Translations under genes and position numbers: made by a program | Shown: one piece after another, positions 8,732 to 19,280 of the stretch | Numbering within the stretch: position 1 is the stretch's first letter | Layout of the letters: the number at the start of each line of letters is the position of its first letter | The notes under the pieces: generated by a model | What the model was told of the DNA's origin: nothing | Seen by the model: the letters and a program-made list of their open reading frames with translations, nothing else | The model's database searches: none | NCBI GenBank assembly: GCA_963848115.1 | Contig: CAWKCP010000024.1 | Coordinates: 186,001-250,000, forward strand | Direction: 5' to 3' | Origin: JAWKOK01 sp963848115 | GTDB lineage: Bacteria; Chloroflexota; Anaerolineae; Caldilineales; Caldilineaceae | DNA: 64,000 nt

Positions 8732-11463
8732 CTACTCGATCGCATGGACGTACCCATCAGCGGCAAGCACGAAGACCTTGTTGCGGTAGATGCAAAGCGT
8801 CGCTTCTTCGACGCGGTGGCCGAGCTTGTAGATCCATAGTGGTTTGCCGGTCTCTTCGTCGAGACAGTAGAAGAAGGGCGAATTGCCTGATCCAATATAG
8901 ACGCGGCCACTGGCAACGGCCGGAGCGGACAGACCCCCGCCATCTGGATAGGTCCAGTAGATCTCGGCGGTCTTGGGATCGACGCAATAGACCGTGGAGA
9001 AGAGAGGGACGCCGTGCAGCCCGATGCCGCCGCGTGCCGAGAAGAATGCGCGACCGGGAGGCGGGCGTGGAAGGCAGGCGTGGCATTAAAATCAGAGAAC
9101 GCGCCCTTCTCCTCGTCGTTGGTGTTTCCGTCGTTGAGAATGTCGCCGGTTTTTCCATCCAGGGTTTTGAAGATGTTGCTGTGGTGGGGGAGGTAGACCT
9201 TGCCGTCGAAGGCAATCAGCGTGCCTGAGTCGAGGGCAGTGCCGTTGGCCTTCCACACGACCTCGCCTGTCTTTTTGTGAAAGGCGTAGATGGAGCCGCT
9301 CCAGGAGCCAAAGTAGACGAGGTCACCGTCGATGGCCGGTTCTGCCGGGATCGACTTCGCGGTAGGGAACATCCACACGATGTGGCCTGTATTTCGCGTC
9401 GAGACAGACGGCGTAACCGCTCACGGTGGGCACATAGACCAGACCCGTCGTCCACCATTGCCGATCCCCATACCCATCCGCCCGGAAGCGTTTGCTTCCA
9501 AATCAGTGACTCCGTTCTCCGCATCGACGCAGTAGAAGAAGCGTTCGCCGCCTTGTTGGCCGGCAAAGACTCTCCCGTCGGCACAAGCGGGGCCCACGGA
9601 GATGGCGGCTCCCATTTCAAATTTCCAGATCTCCTCGCCCGTTTCGGCATTCGTTGCATGAAGAAATCCAGACGGGGTGCCGAAGAAGATCTTTCCGCGA
9701 TAGGCTGTGGGTTTCGACTGGTAGTAGGTACCGCCAGACAGCTCGTCCGTGAAGATGCGTTGACCGCTGCTGTCGATGAATGCGTTGAGCGTGCTTTTCT
9801 CCCAGATGGTCTGTCCATCAGCCGACAGGCAGTAGAGCATGAGGTTGCTATCGCTGATCAGCAGACGGTCTTCAGCGGGTACGATGTCTGCGTAGATCGG
9901 GTGGGTGCTGATAGCTTTCGACCAGACGAGCGCGCCGGCCGAGTCGATACAATGGAGTTTCCCGTCCACAGTCGCGACGAGAACGTTTTCACCGAAAGCG
10001 ACAGGCATTGCCCGGACCCAGTCAGAGGTCTCCGTCTCCCAAATGACGACGCCTGTTTCGGCATCCAGCGCGTAGACGCGATTGTTGGCCGCCCCGACAT
10101 AGACGCGATCGCCGTGAACGAGCGGCGTGGAAAAGTGCTTGCGGGCGCGGTGTTCGACCGGATCAACACGCCTTTCCCAAAGGAGTGTGCCGGTACTTCT
10201 CATCAAGGCAGTAGACCGAGCCGCCGTTGCAGCCGAAATAGACCCGTCCATTCGCAAGCGCTACTTGTGTGTTCACGGCACCCGATGCCTTGAACTTCCA
10301 TGCGATGGGATCGTCGGGGCCATCATGATGGCCCTCGTGGGGGCCTGCGTGAGGGTCAGCGCTAGGGTCGGCGTTGATCGAGTCTCAGCGCATAGAGATA
10401 CCCTTCCATCGTGCCGACGATTGCCACGTCCTGTGTGACGACCGGCTCGGCCAGATGCATCGATATCTCCGACGTTAAAATCCCAGAACCAGGTCTTGTT
10501 GTCGATATCGGCGCAGATGAGGCGGTTGAAGTTCTGGCAGATCGCAGGGGAACCATAGATGTCGTGTACGCCGAACGGATAGACCATCTGTCTGCCGTTC
10601 GTCGCGACAGCCGCGTAGCGGGTCCGATAGTCCACGTGCCCGGCGTATCTCCGATCGAGCGTACTGCCGGTCGCTTTGTCGAGGTAGATGAGGTTCTTGG
10701 CCTGGCCCTCGTTTCCGCCGTGGCTGTTGACCTCTCGCAGGACGATGCGGTCTTCGAGAACAAGCGGTGTTGAGGCGATGGCCGGGTATTTGTAGATGCC
10801 GAAGAGAGGATGCTCCTGGGTCGATTTCCAGATTTCCTGTGCCTGTTTCGAGGTCGAGGCAGAAGCTTGTCGTGTGCATGCCCGGGAGAGGCCACATAGA
10901 CTCTGCCGTCCTCAACGACCGGTCGCGCATACCAACCGAGGCCGACGGGGAACTTCCACGCGCCTCGGCCATAGCGAGGTCCCGGCGCTTTGCTGTAGCC
11001 CGTATGGTGGATGTCGCCCTGGAACATGGGCCACTCGGCCTCCATGTCTCCGCCTTCCGGGAAATCCGACCCGTCGTTCTCGCTCGGTGTGGCGATAGGC
11101 CCCTGCTCGACGAGGCGGGACTGAATGGTCTCCATGACGCAAAAGCCCTCGTCGACGAGGGTCGGCCATTTCGGACAGCAGCAGCGAGTGCTCGCCGGCG
11201 GCTTCTGACTCTACGGCGGCTACAATTCGTCCTTCTAGCAGATAGTAACGTTTATCCACGTTGGTAAACGGTCGGGTATTCGCCCCCTGCTGCTGGAGCG
11301 CACTCAGCCACATATAGAGGAGGAGGGCACGCTGCCGATAGTTGTCGCCACTGGTTGGCGAGGCCTTGACTTCGTGGCGCAGCGCATCGATATCCGCGCT
11401 GCCGCTCGAATAAAATGGCGGTTGATCGTTGCCGCAAGGAACTTCGCTCAACATCTCATCCAT
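8732..11463 (-). CDS. PQQ-like beta-propeller repeat protein, several frameshifts
   Basis: The frame starts with an ATG at 11463 directly after the DUF1961 stop. After several frameshifts (near 11150, 10900, 10470, 10290, 9440, 9050) the minus strand spells repeated propeller blades: MFQGDIHHTGYSKAPG, VYVASPG, PFGVHDIYGSPAICQ, VYVGAANNRVYALDAETG, LHCIDSAGALVWSK, IFFGTPSGFLHATNAETG, VYFGSWSGSIYAFHKKTG, VYIGSGNSPFFYCLDEETG and finally LAADGYVHAIE before the stop at 8732. The roughly 900-residue product has BamB/PQQ-type blades and no visible signal peptide. The frames agree so well that errors are as likely as decay. It may bind or sense a polysaccharide-derived ligand; function unknown. Confidence 0.7.
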
Positions 11464-12156
11464 TCAGGCAACCTCGACGTTGCGCACAACCAGCTCACTG
11501 TATTCTGCAATCAGGGGCGTCATCTGCCTGAACCCGATCTTGCCACCGCCTAGCATTGGCCCATGTTTCTTGCCGTCATCTTCCCACGAAAAGCTGGTGA
11601 TCCATTCCTCTCCATAGCCCACGTGAAATGACACATGCGCGCCACACTTGATCACTTTGAGCCTGTACGGTTTTTGGACAAAACCCACGGTCGGGATCGG
11701 GTCCGCGCCCTGGGCGACCAGGAAAAAGCCGAAACTCTTGCGCAGGTTGCAGGTCTGAAATTCATTCTCGATGAGATTGCGCCGGAAATAGGAAACATGT
11801 AAGGCGTTGATGTCACCGTGGTGATACTGGTCGTAGGGCCCGTTGCGTACGGCCAGATTGTCGGCGTGAATGTCCTCACCGTAACGTCCGAGGGCCGAGA
11901 AAAAGAGGATGGCCAACCCGGGCTCCGTGAGCGGTTGAAAGTTCCAGCTTATCGAGATATAGTCCGGGAACGTTTTCGGACACCAATGGACAATGTTCCC
12001 CGCTTGACCGGCCTCGCGTGGACGCAGGCTCTCCTGCCGCATCTTGCCCTTGGGAAAGGAGACGACGCCGTCGCCCTCCATGATCCAGCCTGATACCGCT
12101 TCCGCGCGCGACAACGGATTCTCGTAGATCACATCTTGTTCGCTAAATTGATCCAT
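11464..12156 (-). CDS. DUF1961 (YesU-like) concanavalin-fold protein
   Basis: A 230-residue protein with the DUF1961 jelly-roll fold known from B. subtilis YesU of the rhamnogalacturonan cluster. Visible motifs: YENPLSRAEAVSGWIMEGDG, NIVHWCPKTFPDYISISWNF, LAILFFSALGRYGEDI, YHHGDINALHVSYFRRN and FVQKPYRLKVIK. Its TGA is immediately followed by the ATG of the PQQ-propeller gene, so translation is probably coupled. A sugar-binding or hydrolase-related role is an inference from the fold and from YesU context. Confidence 0.83.
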   Translation of the reverse strand: MDQFSEQDVIYENPLSRAEAVSGWIMEGDGVVSFPKGKMRQESLRPREAGQAGNIVHWCPKTFPDYISISWNFQPLTEPGLAILFFSALGRYGEDIHADNLAVRNGPYDQYHHGDINALHVSYFRRNLIENEFQTCNLRKSFGFFLVAQGADPIPTVGFVQKPYRLKVIKCGAHVSFHVGYGEEWITSFSWEDDGKKHGPMLGGGKIGFRQMTPLIAEYSELVVRNVEVA

Positions 12157-12441
12157 ATCTTCTCAAAAATATCGGCACGCAATGGAGGCATGTTGTCGAT
12201 GCCCAAGCATTTGGTCGTTTCCAATACGCCGCTCTTGCGCCTAAGCAGCGTAGGGTGCAAGTTGAGTCAGTGCTCGGTTTATGGGATACAGTGCTGTCGC
12301 AGATCCCTTCTCCCTTGAGCCACGGCGCTTTGCGCCCACTATGTGAACGGAATGACAAAGCGTCGAATACAGATCGCGTCATTCGATTATGTCATTGATC
12401 TTCGAAACCAACAATCGCAAGCAAACGACAAGGGGTACACG
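12157..12441. other. Intergenic stretch with possible gene tail
   Basis: On the minus strand the reading SGVLETTKCLGIDNMPPLR runs into NLANKM and a stop that overlaps the DUF1961 start; it may be the end of a lost upstream operon gene. On the plus side the stretch holds the leader of the LPMO gene, with AAGGGG before its ATG. Confidence 0.35.
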
Positions 12442-13582
12442 ATGCTTCAAAGAATATGGACTGCGATCCTAGCGCTTGCCGTTGTTTTTCTTTGGACCAC
12501 ACAATACGTACAGGCACATGGTTCGATGGAGGACCCGATCAGCCGGGTCTACAATTGCTATCTGGAAGGACCGGAGAGTCCCGTGTCCGCGGCCTGTCAG
12601 GCAGCCGTGGCGTTGAGCGGCCCGCAACATCTTTACGACTGGAACGCGATCAACCAACTTCCCAATGGGAATCATCAGGCGTTTGTGCCGGATGGGCAAT
12701 TGTGCAGCGGCGGCAAGGCAAGCCATGCCGGGCAGGATCTGGCGCGCGATGATCGGCCCTCGCAGCCCATTGCACCGGATGCCAACGGCAACTTCGAATT
12801 TGTCTATCGCGCCACCGCACCCCATTCGACGCGCTACTTCGACTTCTATGTGACCAAGGACGGCTATGATCCCACCAAACCCCTGGCCTGGTCTGATCTG
12901 GAGGCGACCCCCTTCTGTACCATCACGAGCGTCACGCTGGAGAATGGCCGCTATCGGATGAACTGTGCTTTGCCCCAGGGCAAAGAGGGCAAACATCTGA
13001 TCTACAGCGTTTGGCAACGCGATGACAGTGCCGAGGCCTTCTATGCCTGCATCGATGTTGAGTTTGACAGCGGTATGCCAAGCCCCAGCAGCACACCCCA
13101 ACCGCCGGCCACCTCGACACCGCCCACGGCCACGCCAACGGTATTCACTCCACCCACGGCCACGCTGGAGCCGTCTGGCGATCTTTGCCAGATAGATTAC
13201 GTGATTACCACCGATCTGGAACAGCGGCTTCAACGCCAATATGACCATCACAAACCCCGGTACAGCGCCCATTCGCGGCTGGACGTTGACGTGGACCTTC
13301 CCCGGCAACCAGATGATCTCTACGCTGTGGAACGGGAGCTACAGCCAGAGTGGCGCAGCAGTCTCTGTGACCAACGCCAGTTGGACCGCTATGATTCCAG
13401 CCAATGGCGGCGCTGTAACAGTCGGTTTTGGGGCTTTGTACAGTGGGGCCAATGCGCTGCCGACCGATTTTGCGCTAAACGGGGTGGACTGCACCGGCAG
13501 TGGCCTGACAGATCCGGGCACTATTGATCGGCCGCAGGATCGTAATCGCCTGTTTCTGCCTCTGCTGACACAAACCAGGTGA
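12442..13582 (+). CDS. Secreted AA10 lytic polysaccharide monooxygenase with CBM2 (frameshift near 13216)
   Basis: Copper enzyme that oxidatively cleaves cellulose or chitin outside the cell. A signal peptide ends at QAHG, which places His26 as the mature N-terminal histidine of the copper brace; the second histidine is His128 in ATAPHSTRYFDFYVTKDG. Further AA10 marks: DGQLCSGGKASH, KPLAWSDLE, AEAFYACIDVEF. A Pro/Thr linker (PSSTPQPPATSTPPTATPT) leads to a family-2 carbohydrate-binding module. One extra base near 13216 shifts the frame; skipping it gives WNSGFNANMTITNPG and GWTLTWTFPGNQ to the stop at 13582. The C-terminus NRLFLPLLTQTR resembles tails of secreted Chloroflexota proteins. AA10 plus CBM2 suggests cellulose as target. 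Confidence 0.9.
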
Positions 13583-13695
13583 GTGTCTTGAAACAGAATA
13601 GCAGGAACTGGTTTCGGCAAAGTCGGCTCTATCGGCTGCATCAAAAAGCCGAGTGAGCTGACGGACAAGAGGCGTGGCAGGCTGTTGCCGGCTAC

Positions 13696-13880
13696 TGTTC
13701 GACCGGACGCAGCGGCACGGCCTTGCCCTGCTGGAGCAGTGCCTGGCACCAGAGCGGTGGCAGTTTGGAGGCTAGCTCTTCTGGGGGCGACGTAGCGCCA
13801 AATTGTGGCTCTGGTCAGGCGCAGCACTGCCGAAGAGATGCTAGCGGACGAGACAGTCAGCCAGGGACAGTTGGCGGTGA
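13696..13880. repeat. Diverged repeat encoding decayed helix-turn-helix-like peptide
   Basis: Related to 7588-7770 at the DNA level (GTTCGACCG, CAGCG-CACGGCC, CAGTGCCTG-CACCAG blocks). On the minus strand it spells SSAVLRLTRATIWRYVA, then after a one-base shift PEELASKLPPLWCQALLQQG and ends KAVPLRPVEQ plus stop. The surrounding 13583-14049 holds no other recognisable gene. Confidence 0.5.
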
Positions 13881-14049
13881 CGAGTCGGTGAAGCTAGTCG
13901 GGATAAGGGTACAGGCTGCCTGACGATGCCGCAACCTGCTTGCGTATTGGCTGAGGGTGCTGCTCATCCAGGGTCAAAGATTGCATTTTATGCGGCGTCC
14001 TCCGCTGCGCTAGCAGGTAAGGTTTACGCGGAAGTAGGCAAAACACTGA

Positions 14050-14895
14050 CTATTTGACCTCTAGACAAAGATCGTAGAAATCGGAAAGTTCGTCAGCCTC
14101 GCCAGATCTCTCCATGCGTATCCATTGAATCGTTTCTTCCCAACTCAATGAGGTCAGCTGAATATGATCAAGCGTAGGCTCAAAACGGTCGTCATACCAC
14201 TTATCAAGTGCACCATCATATGCTGATACTCTTTGCCTGACTTTCGAACGTATCGAGTCTCGTGCCAGCTGCTTCCCGAACCTATTTTTGCGAATCGATG
14301 CTTCGGGCGCCAATACGACAAACTCGAGCCTTGATAATGATGACGGGACAAGATTTGCTTGTGCGATAGCTTCAGCCAGAATCGGAGATTCAGCGACGGG
14401 TGGGTTTATGGCCGCCATTAACGTTGCTCGGACTTCTGACAGGGAGTACACCCTTTGCGCCGGTACCTGAATAAGCGGTAGCCCGATGGCATCACAAAGC
14501 CCGACCAAAAAGGCATCGCGGTTCCGGCTCTTTTTCGATTGGTGGGATCCGTCATCAAGTTCAACCACAGCGAGAACCGTAAGATCGTCATTCCTACAAA
14601 GCACGAAATCAAAGTGCTTTGCCGAAATACGATTGAATGCTCGTTGCCAAACACGTCGATCAGACATCGACTTAACGTCGACCACATCGGCTACGCGGAC
14701 TTTGCCAAAAGCGCGATACTCGTCACCGATTGCCTGCTCCAAAATTCCGAGGAAGGACCGCTCTGCTGGAGAAAACAGTCCCTGGTTTCTCGTGTACGGA
14801 TACTCTTCCGATTGTCCCCAGTTTTGTCTTTGTTTCAATATCGCCATAATAAGCGCTACGACCACAACGATCACTAGCAATGCTACCCATTCCAT
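14050..14895 (-). CDS. DUF2726 domain protein with N-terminal membrane anchor
   Basis: A 281-residue protein. Residues 4-21 form one hydrophobic helix. A DUF2726 domain follows: LFSPAERSFLGILEQAIGDE, VADVVDVKS, NRISAKHFDFVLCRNDDLTVLAVVELDDGSH and GLPLIQVPAQRVYS. The D..VELDDxSH pattern resembles the metal-binding core of restriction-endonuclease-like folds. The C-terminal third is unassigned. It stands alone between repeat-rich stretches. Role unknown; DNA binding or cleavage is an inference. Confidence 0.8.
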   Translation of the reverse strand: MEWVALLVIVVVVALIMAILKQRQNWGQSEEYPYTRNQGLFSPAERSFLGILEQAIGDEYRAFGKVRVADVVDVKSMSDRRVWQRAFNRISAKHFDFVLCRNDDLTVLAVVELDDGSHQSKKSRNRDAFLVGLCDAIGLPLIQVPAQRVYSLSEVRATLMAAINPPVAESPILAEAIAQANLVPSSLSRLEFVVLAPEASIRKNRFGKQLARDSIRSKVRQRVSAYDGALDKWYDDRFEPTLDHIQLTSLSWEETIQWIRMERSGEADELSDFYDLCLEVK

Positions 14896-14999
14896 CTAGC
14901 TTCCTCCTTCCGTATGCGCCCGACTAATCATCATCCTGTATTTGAGAAATCAGCGACGGTAGCCGCGTGAATTTACGAATTATGGACTGCAGCCATCCG

Positions 15000-15260
15000 G
15001 CCGCACTTGCGATCGGTTATCGAATCTGCACTGTATTATATATTGGTCGACTGCGCGCAAAACACCCCGAAGCCTCTGCGCTCGACGTTCGATCTGACGA
15101 TATTGTCGCTGTTCACCTGGAGGCTCCTGGCAGCGATTTGGTTGGGCGGGTGTGTGGATGGTCCGGCAGGCGTGCACTGCCTATGCCATGCATTCATTAT
15201 CGATCCGACGGGCAGGGTTGTCAACGACGATGACGGGACTGTACCGCCACGACTCTGAAC
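15000..15260. repeat. Diverged duplicated upstream segment, copy 1
   Basis: Related over more than 200 bp to 27970-28240, the region just upstream of the intact aldo/keto reductase gene. Shared blocks include GCTCGACGTTCG, GTCGCTGTTCAC, GGATGGTCCG, ATTATCGATCCGACG and GTTGTCAACGACGATGACG. In one plus-strand frame both copies read LLAAIWLGGC and RVVNDDD, but no family is recognised. A short related piece is at 7396. Confidence 0.7.
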
Positions 15261-15269
15261 GTCCCCATG

Positions 15270-15370
15270 GGCGCGTCCGACCGCTACACCAACGGCCGCA
15301 GCGAGGAGCGGCTGGGCTTGGCCTTGGTGATCGAGATGATGTCTACATCGCCATCAAGTTGGGCGGACAC
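15270..15370 (+). pseudogene. Aldo/keto reductase remnant
   Basis: The reading YTNGRSEERLGLALGDRDDV followed by YIAIKLGG matches residues VYSGGRSEEMLGAALGDRDDVYIATKMSGG of the intact reductase at 28289-29224. It lies directly after the duplicated upstream segment, with the first part of the gene deleted. The remaining stretch 15371-15885 shows nothing recognisable. Confidence 0.65.
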
Positions 15371-15885
15371 TTCTGCCTCTTCTTGACATGCCGGCTGGCC
15401 GGCAGAGCGTTTCGTTGGCTGTGTGGCGGCTAACCTGCGTCGACTGCGCTGCGCCCAGTCGAGCGATTGTCAAACAGTTCATTGAAAAAGGGGCAGAACG
15501 TGGTGGTTCGGCAGAGCGCGGCTCTGCTGAAAAGGTGTCGGCTAGCAGGATTGCCTAGTTGGAGGCCGCGGGTGGGTCTGAGCATTGAAGTTGGTTCAGA
15601 TAGGGCTTCAATCTGCCTAACGCTTGAAATCACGCGATGGCGGGTGGGCGAGGCTCGCTACAATTACCCATTTCATTGCAGGCGCGTAACCCCTGTAAAA
15701 ACGGACGGTAGCAATTCGCGTGATTTGATCTGTTGGGCGGCCTCTTGGAGAGCCCATCGCCGTTGTTTACCTTTGCGCAGGCTGCCATTTCCATCTTCCG
15801 TCCTGCTTGGTGATATGCCCTAAACTAGGAAACGGAGGAAAATGAAAAGCGAAGACCAATGCACTTTTCTTCTTTTTCTAGATGA

Positions 15886-18800
15886 TTATTGACCGTCGAT
15901 TTCCTCCAGTACCACCGAGACCTTCTCTGCCGTCTCCCACAGATCCTGCTCCCAACCACGTCCCTGTGCCGCCATCACCTCTTCCGACGGCAAAGAGACC
16001 ATCAATGCCTCCATCTGCTTGCCCACCACGTCGGCAAACCAGCGCGAATTGACCACAAACGGATGGCATGACACCAGGGCATACAATTCTACTGCCTGGA
16101 TGATTCGACCGTGACGAGCTAGAAAAAGGGCGGCGAGTGGGAGCATGGAAATCAGTGCGGTGAAGGACCGTGTTTGCAGCGCCGACCCCAATGATTCTGC
16201 AACGGACTGCCGCGGACTATCAGTCTGACCCAGTTCTAGCTGCGCCAGCCCCAAGAATGCCTGTCCATCCTTGCGGTTGAACTCTTGAAGCATTGCGACA
16301 TGTCTTTCCAGCAATCGCTGCGCCTCAGCATATTCTCCCGCGGCCAAGGACAGCTTGCCAAGTGATATGAGCGCGCCGGCCATACTAAACACTCGGTTCT
16401 TCTTCTCCCAATATGAATAGACCTTTTCTGCGAGAAGGCGCGCCTGTTTGTATTGACCCAAATGGATGCATACCCGAATCTTTGTCTGTTCGAGCACAAT
16501 TGCAGAGTCTATCCGTCCTCTCTCATTGTAAAAATCCAAACCTTCGTCGAGGATGGTGCCGGCCTGATCAAGTTTGCCGCGATACAGAAGCGTTGTACCC
16601 AGGAAATGATACAGATTGACCAGTTTTTCCACTCTGCCGCGCTTGAAGTCGAGCGCCATACTCTCCCGCAGCAGGCGTTCGCTTTCCTCAAGTCGCCCCT
16701 GCTCCAAGGCCACAATCCCTGTCGCACCCAACAAATTTGTCGTCAATAGTGTGTTGCCCAATGTCTGCAACATCGTCAATGCTTGCTGGAATCCTTGTTG
16801 GGCTGCGTCATAGTTGCCGGCTCGGAAAGCGTCCCAAGCGGCTCCAGCGATTTTATAGGCTATCCAATATTGATCGCCCAATTCTTGGGAAAGTCGCAGG
16901 CTTTGATCCCACAGATGCATGGATTTCTCTTGATCCCCGGCATCTCTCGCGACTCTCGATACTTGAATCAGGTGCAAAGCCTCTGCTCTGCGCGTGTCAC
17001 AGCCGGCCAATGTCGCCCGTTGCAACAGAACTTGGCTTTCCTGCAATAATTGCACTGCGCGTTCATGTTGCCCTAGAAATTCTCGGTTAAATTCAGCTTG
17101 CCATACCAAAATTTCGGCGTGTACTCGCAAGCTTTCACCGGCATCTTCAGATGAAGGTGAAGTCTGAGCGTGCAATATGCTGCCGGCTTCAGCAAAAGTA
17201 GCCTCACCTTCCTGAAAACGCGCTTGCCAGGAATAAGCTTCACCCAAACTTCCCATCGCCTGATCCAACCAATCGAAGCGCCCGCGTTCGGCCGCCCATT
17301 TCCAGGCGGCCCGAATGTTTTCGAAATCAAGCTCAATGGCCGCAAAAGTCGCGACTTCCTTGCCGGCTTTCCACTCCGATTCTTGTGCGTACAAGTCAGC
17401 GCAATAATATGCGCTGTGCCGGTCACGCACTCTCCGATACTCAGCCGGAGATTGAGATAGGTGGTCGGCCGCGTATTGGCGTAGCAGCTCGTGAACGGCA
17501 AAACGGCTGCTATCATCTCGGTGCAGCAAAGATTTGTTCACCAGTGACATGAGTTCGCGCACGGATGCGCCTGTCACCTCCTGCGCCGCAGGCTGTGAAA
17601 AGCCGCCGCGAAATACAGAGAGTGAGGCAAAAATACTCTGTTCGCGTTCGCTCAACATGTTCCGTGATGATTCAAATACAGCCCGTATGCTTCGGTGTCG
17701 GTCGGGGACATCTCGCAAGTCCGTCTCCAGGAAGTCCAAGCTGCGGCCGATTTCAGCGGCAATTTCCTGTGGAGATAGCATTTCCATCCATGCCGCTGCC
17801 AGCAAGATGCCCAAAGGCATTCCCTGGGTTAGGCGGCAAATGTCGCTGACATACTGATCATCATCGGTTGTCCATGCATAGTCAGGTCGGGAATGTTTGG
17901 CCCCTAGCATGAACAATTGGATGGCGCTGTATGCATGCGCATTTTCTGGCAGCTTGGTGTCGCCACGCGTTTGCGGGTCAGGGAAATCCATGCCGTCGAT
18001 GCGGAAAAGGTATTCTCCCTGCATGCCGAGTTTCGCGCGAGAGGTTGCCAGCACATCAACGCCGGGCGCATGTCGCAGGATATCGGTGATGATTACGAGA
18101 CCATCCAGCAAATGCTCACAGTTATCCATGACCAACAGCAATTGTTTGCGGTGCAGGTAATTCTGAAGCTGCTCTTGAGCCGTTCCGTTCTCATGAAAAG
18201 AGAAATTGACTGCCTGGGCAATGGTGGGCACGATCGCACCATGATCTTGCAGAGGGGCTAGAGAGACAAAATGAACCCCATCGGCATAGCAGTCAAGATG
18301 AGTTTCAGCGGCAGCCAATGCCAGTCGTGTCTTGCCCATGCCGCCGGCGCCCAAAATCGTAACCAACCGTGCATCCGGATCGTTCATCAATCCATCCAAA
18401 AGAGCCAGTTCGGCAGTCCGACCGATAAAGGAGGTCGCTTGGGGCGGGAGATTATGCCGAGCGTGAGCTTGTTGGGCGACAGAGTCGATAAGAGGGATAG
18501 CTGGAGGGGTGACAATTCCTGTATCAAATTCTTCACGTCGGATGGCTTCACAAAGCGCGGTTGTTTCCGCCGCGGGCTCTACACTCAGTTCCTCCCATAA
18601 CAGTTGGCGACAGGCTTCACATTGCATCAACGCTGCGCCGCGCTGTCCGCTTTGGATAAGCAATGTGATCAGTTGACGATGAGCTTCCTCTCGCCACGGT
18701 TCCAGCGCAAGCAAGTGTCTGGAGTAAACGATGGCTGTCTCCCACCCGCGCGCCCCTTGTTCGGTATGGTGGACGATTAGCCGATGCAGGGCCTGCAAAG

Positions 18801-19269
18801 CCAGCCCATGTAGCCGTGTCCGTTGCACCAGAACCCAATTCTCGAACTCAGGGGCGTTGCGTACATAGAAGCCATCCAGAAAGGCGCCCCGGTACAATTC
18901 GACTGCTTTGCGCAGTGACTCGACCTGCGCTCCGTTAGAAGCGCGATTCACATAAACCTCAAAAGCTTCTGTATCCAGCCAGTAATCACTATCCGGGTTA
19001 AAAGCTACCATCTGGCGAGTAATGGTCAGGTGGTGGCCAAACAACCGACGGAAGGTGCTCAATGCTTGACTCAGATTACTTCTCGCCTTGCCCTCTGACA
19101 TGTCCCCCCACAGAAGCCCGGCCAAAGCTGAGCGCGAATGGGCCTGGCCTGTTACCGCCAGATAGCACAGAAGGGCTTGGGCCTTCGTTGAGTTGAAATC
19201 TGTCACGGGGAGCCCATCCAGGCGAATATCGATGTTTGCGAAGAGGGCCAATTCCAGTTTTTGGGACAT
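15886..19269 (-). CDS. SARP/AfsR-type transcriptional regulator: OmpR-like HTH, BTAD, NB-ARC ATPase, TPR
   Basis: A 1127-residue regulator. Residues 1-95 form the winged-helix DNA-binding part (LFANIDIRLDGLPV, ALLCYLAVTGQAHSR, LAGLLWGDMSEGKARSNLSQAL); residues ~95-245 are the bacterial transcriptional activator domain; an NB-ARC/AAA module follows at ~290-600 with Walker A ILGAGGMGKTRLA, Walker B QLLLVMDNCEHL and a later GMPLGILLAAAWME; the C-terminal half is TPR-like (DAGDQEKSMHLWDQSLRLS and others). Such proteins integrate a signal through ATP binding and activate target promoters. Three TTCAAG boxes spaced 11 bp lie just before the ATG, which suggests autoregulation. No Shine-Dalgarno sequence is evident. 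Confidence 0.9.
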   Translation of the reverse strand: MSQKLELALFANIDIRLDGLPVTDFNSTKAQALLCYLAVTGQAHSRSALAGLLWGDMSEGKARSNLSQALSTFRRLFGHHLTITRQMVAFNPDSDYWLDTEAFEVYVNRASNGAQVESLRKAVELYRGAFLDGFYVRNAPEFENWVLVQRTRLHGLALQALHRLIVHHTEQGARGWETAIVYSRHLLALEPWREEAHRQLITLLIQSGQRGAALMQCEACRQLLWEELSVEPAAETTALCEAIRREEFDTGIVTPPAIPLIDSVAQQAHARHNLPPQATSFIGRTAELALLDGLMNDPDARLVTILGAGGMGKTRLALAAAETHLDCYADGVHFVSLAPLQDHGAIVPTIAQAVNFSFHENGTAQEQLQNYLHRKQLLLVMDNCEHLLDGLVIITDILRHAPGVDVLATSRAKLGMQGEYLFRIDGMDFPDPQTRGDTKLPENAHAYSAIQLFMLGAKHSRPDYAWTTDDDQYVSDICRLTQGMPLGILLAAAWMEMLSPQEIAAEIGRSLDFLETDLRDVPDRHRSIRAVFESSRNMLSEREQSIFASLSVFRGGFSQPAAQEVTGASVRELMSLVNKSLLHRDDSSRFAVHELLRQYAADHLSQSPAEYRRVRDRHSAYYCADLYAQESEWKAGKEVATFAAIELDFENIRAAWKWAAERGRFDWLDQAMGSLGEAYSWQARFQEGEATFAEAGSILHAQTSPSSEDAGESLRVHAEILVWQAEFNREFLGQHERAVQLLQESQVLLQRATLAGCDTRRAEALHLIQVSRVARDAGDQEKSMHLWDQSLRLSQELGDQYWIAYKIAGAAWDAFRAGNYDAAQQGFQQALTMLQTLGNTLLTTNLLGATGIVALEQGRLEESERLLRESMALDFKRGRVEKLVNLYHFLGTTLLYRGKLDQAGTILDEGLDFYNERGRIDSAIVLEQTKIRVCIHLGQYKQARLLAEKVYSYWEKKNRVFSMAGALISLGKLSLAAGEYAEAQRLLERHVAMLQEFNRKDGQAFLGLAQLELGQTDSPRQSVAESLGSALQTRSFTALISMLPLAALFLARHGRIIQAVELYALVSCHPFVVNSRWFADVVGKQMEALMVSLPSEEVMAAQGRGWEQDLWETAEKVSVVLEEIDGQ

Positions 19270-19280
19270 GATTCTTTGAA

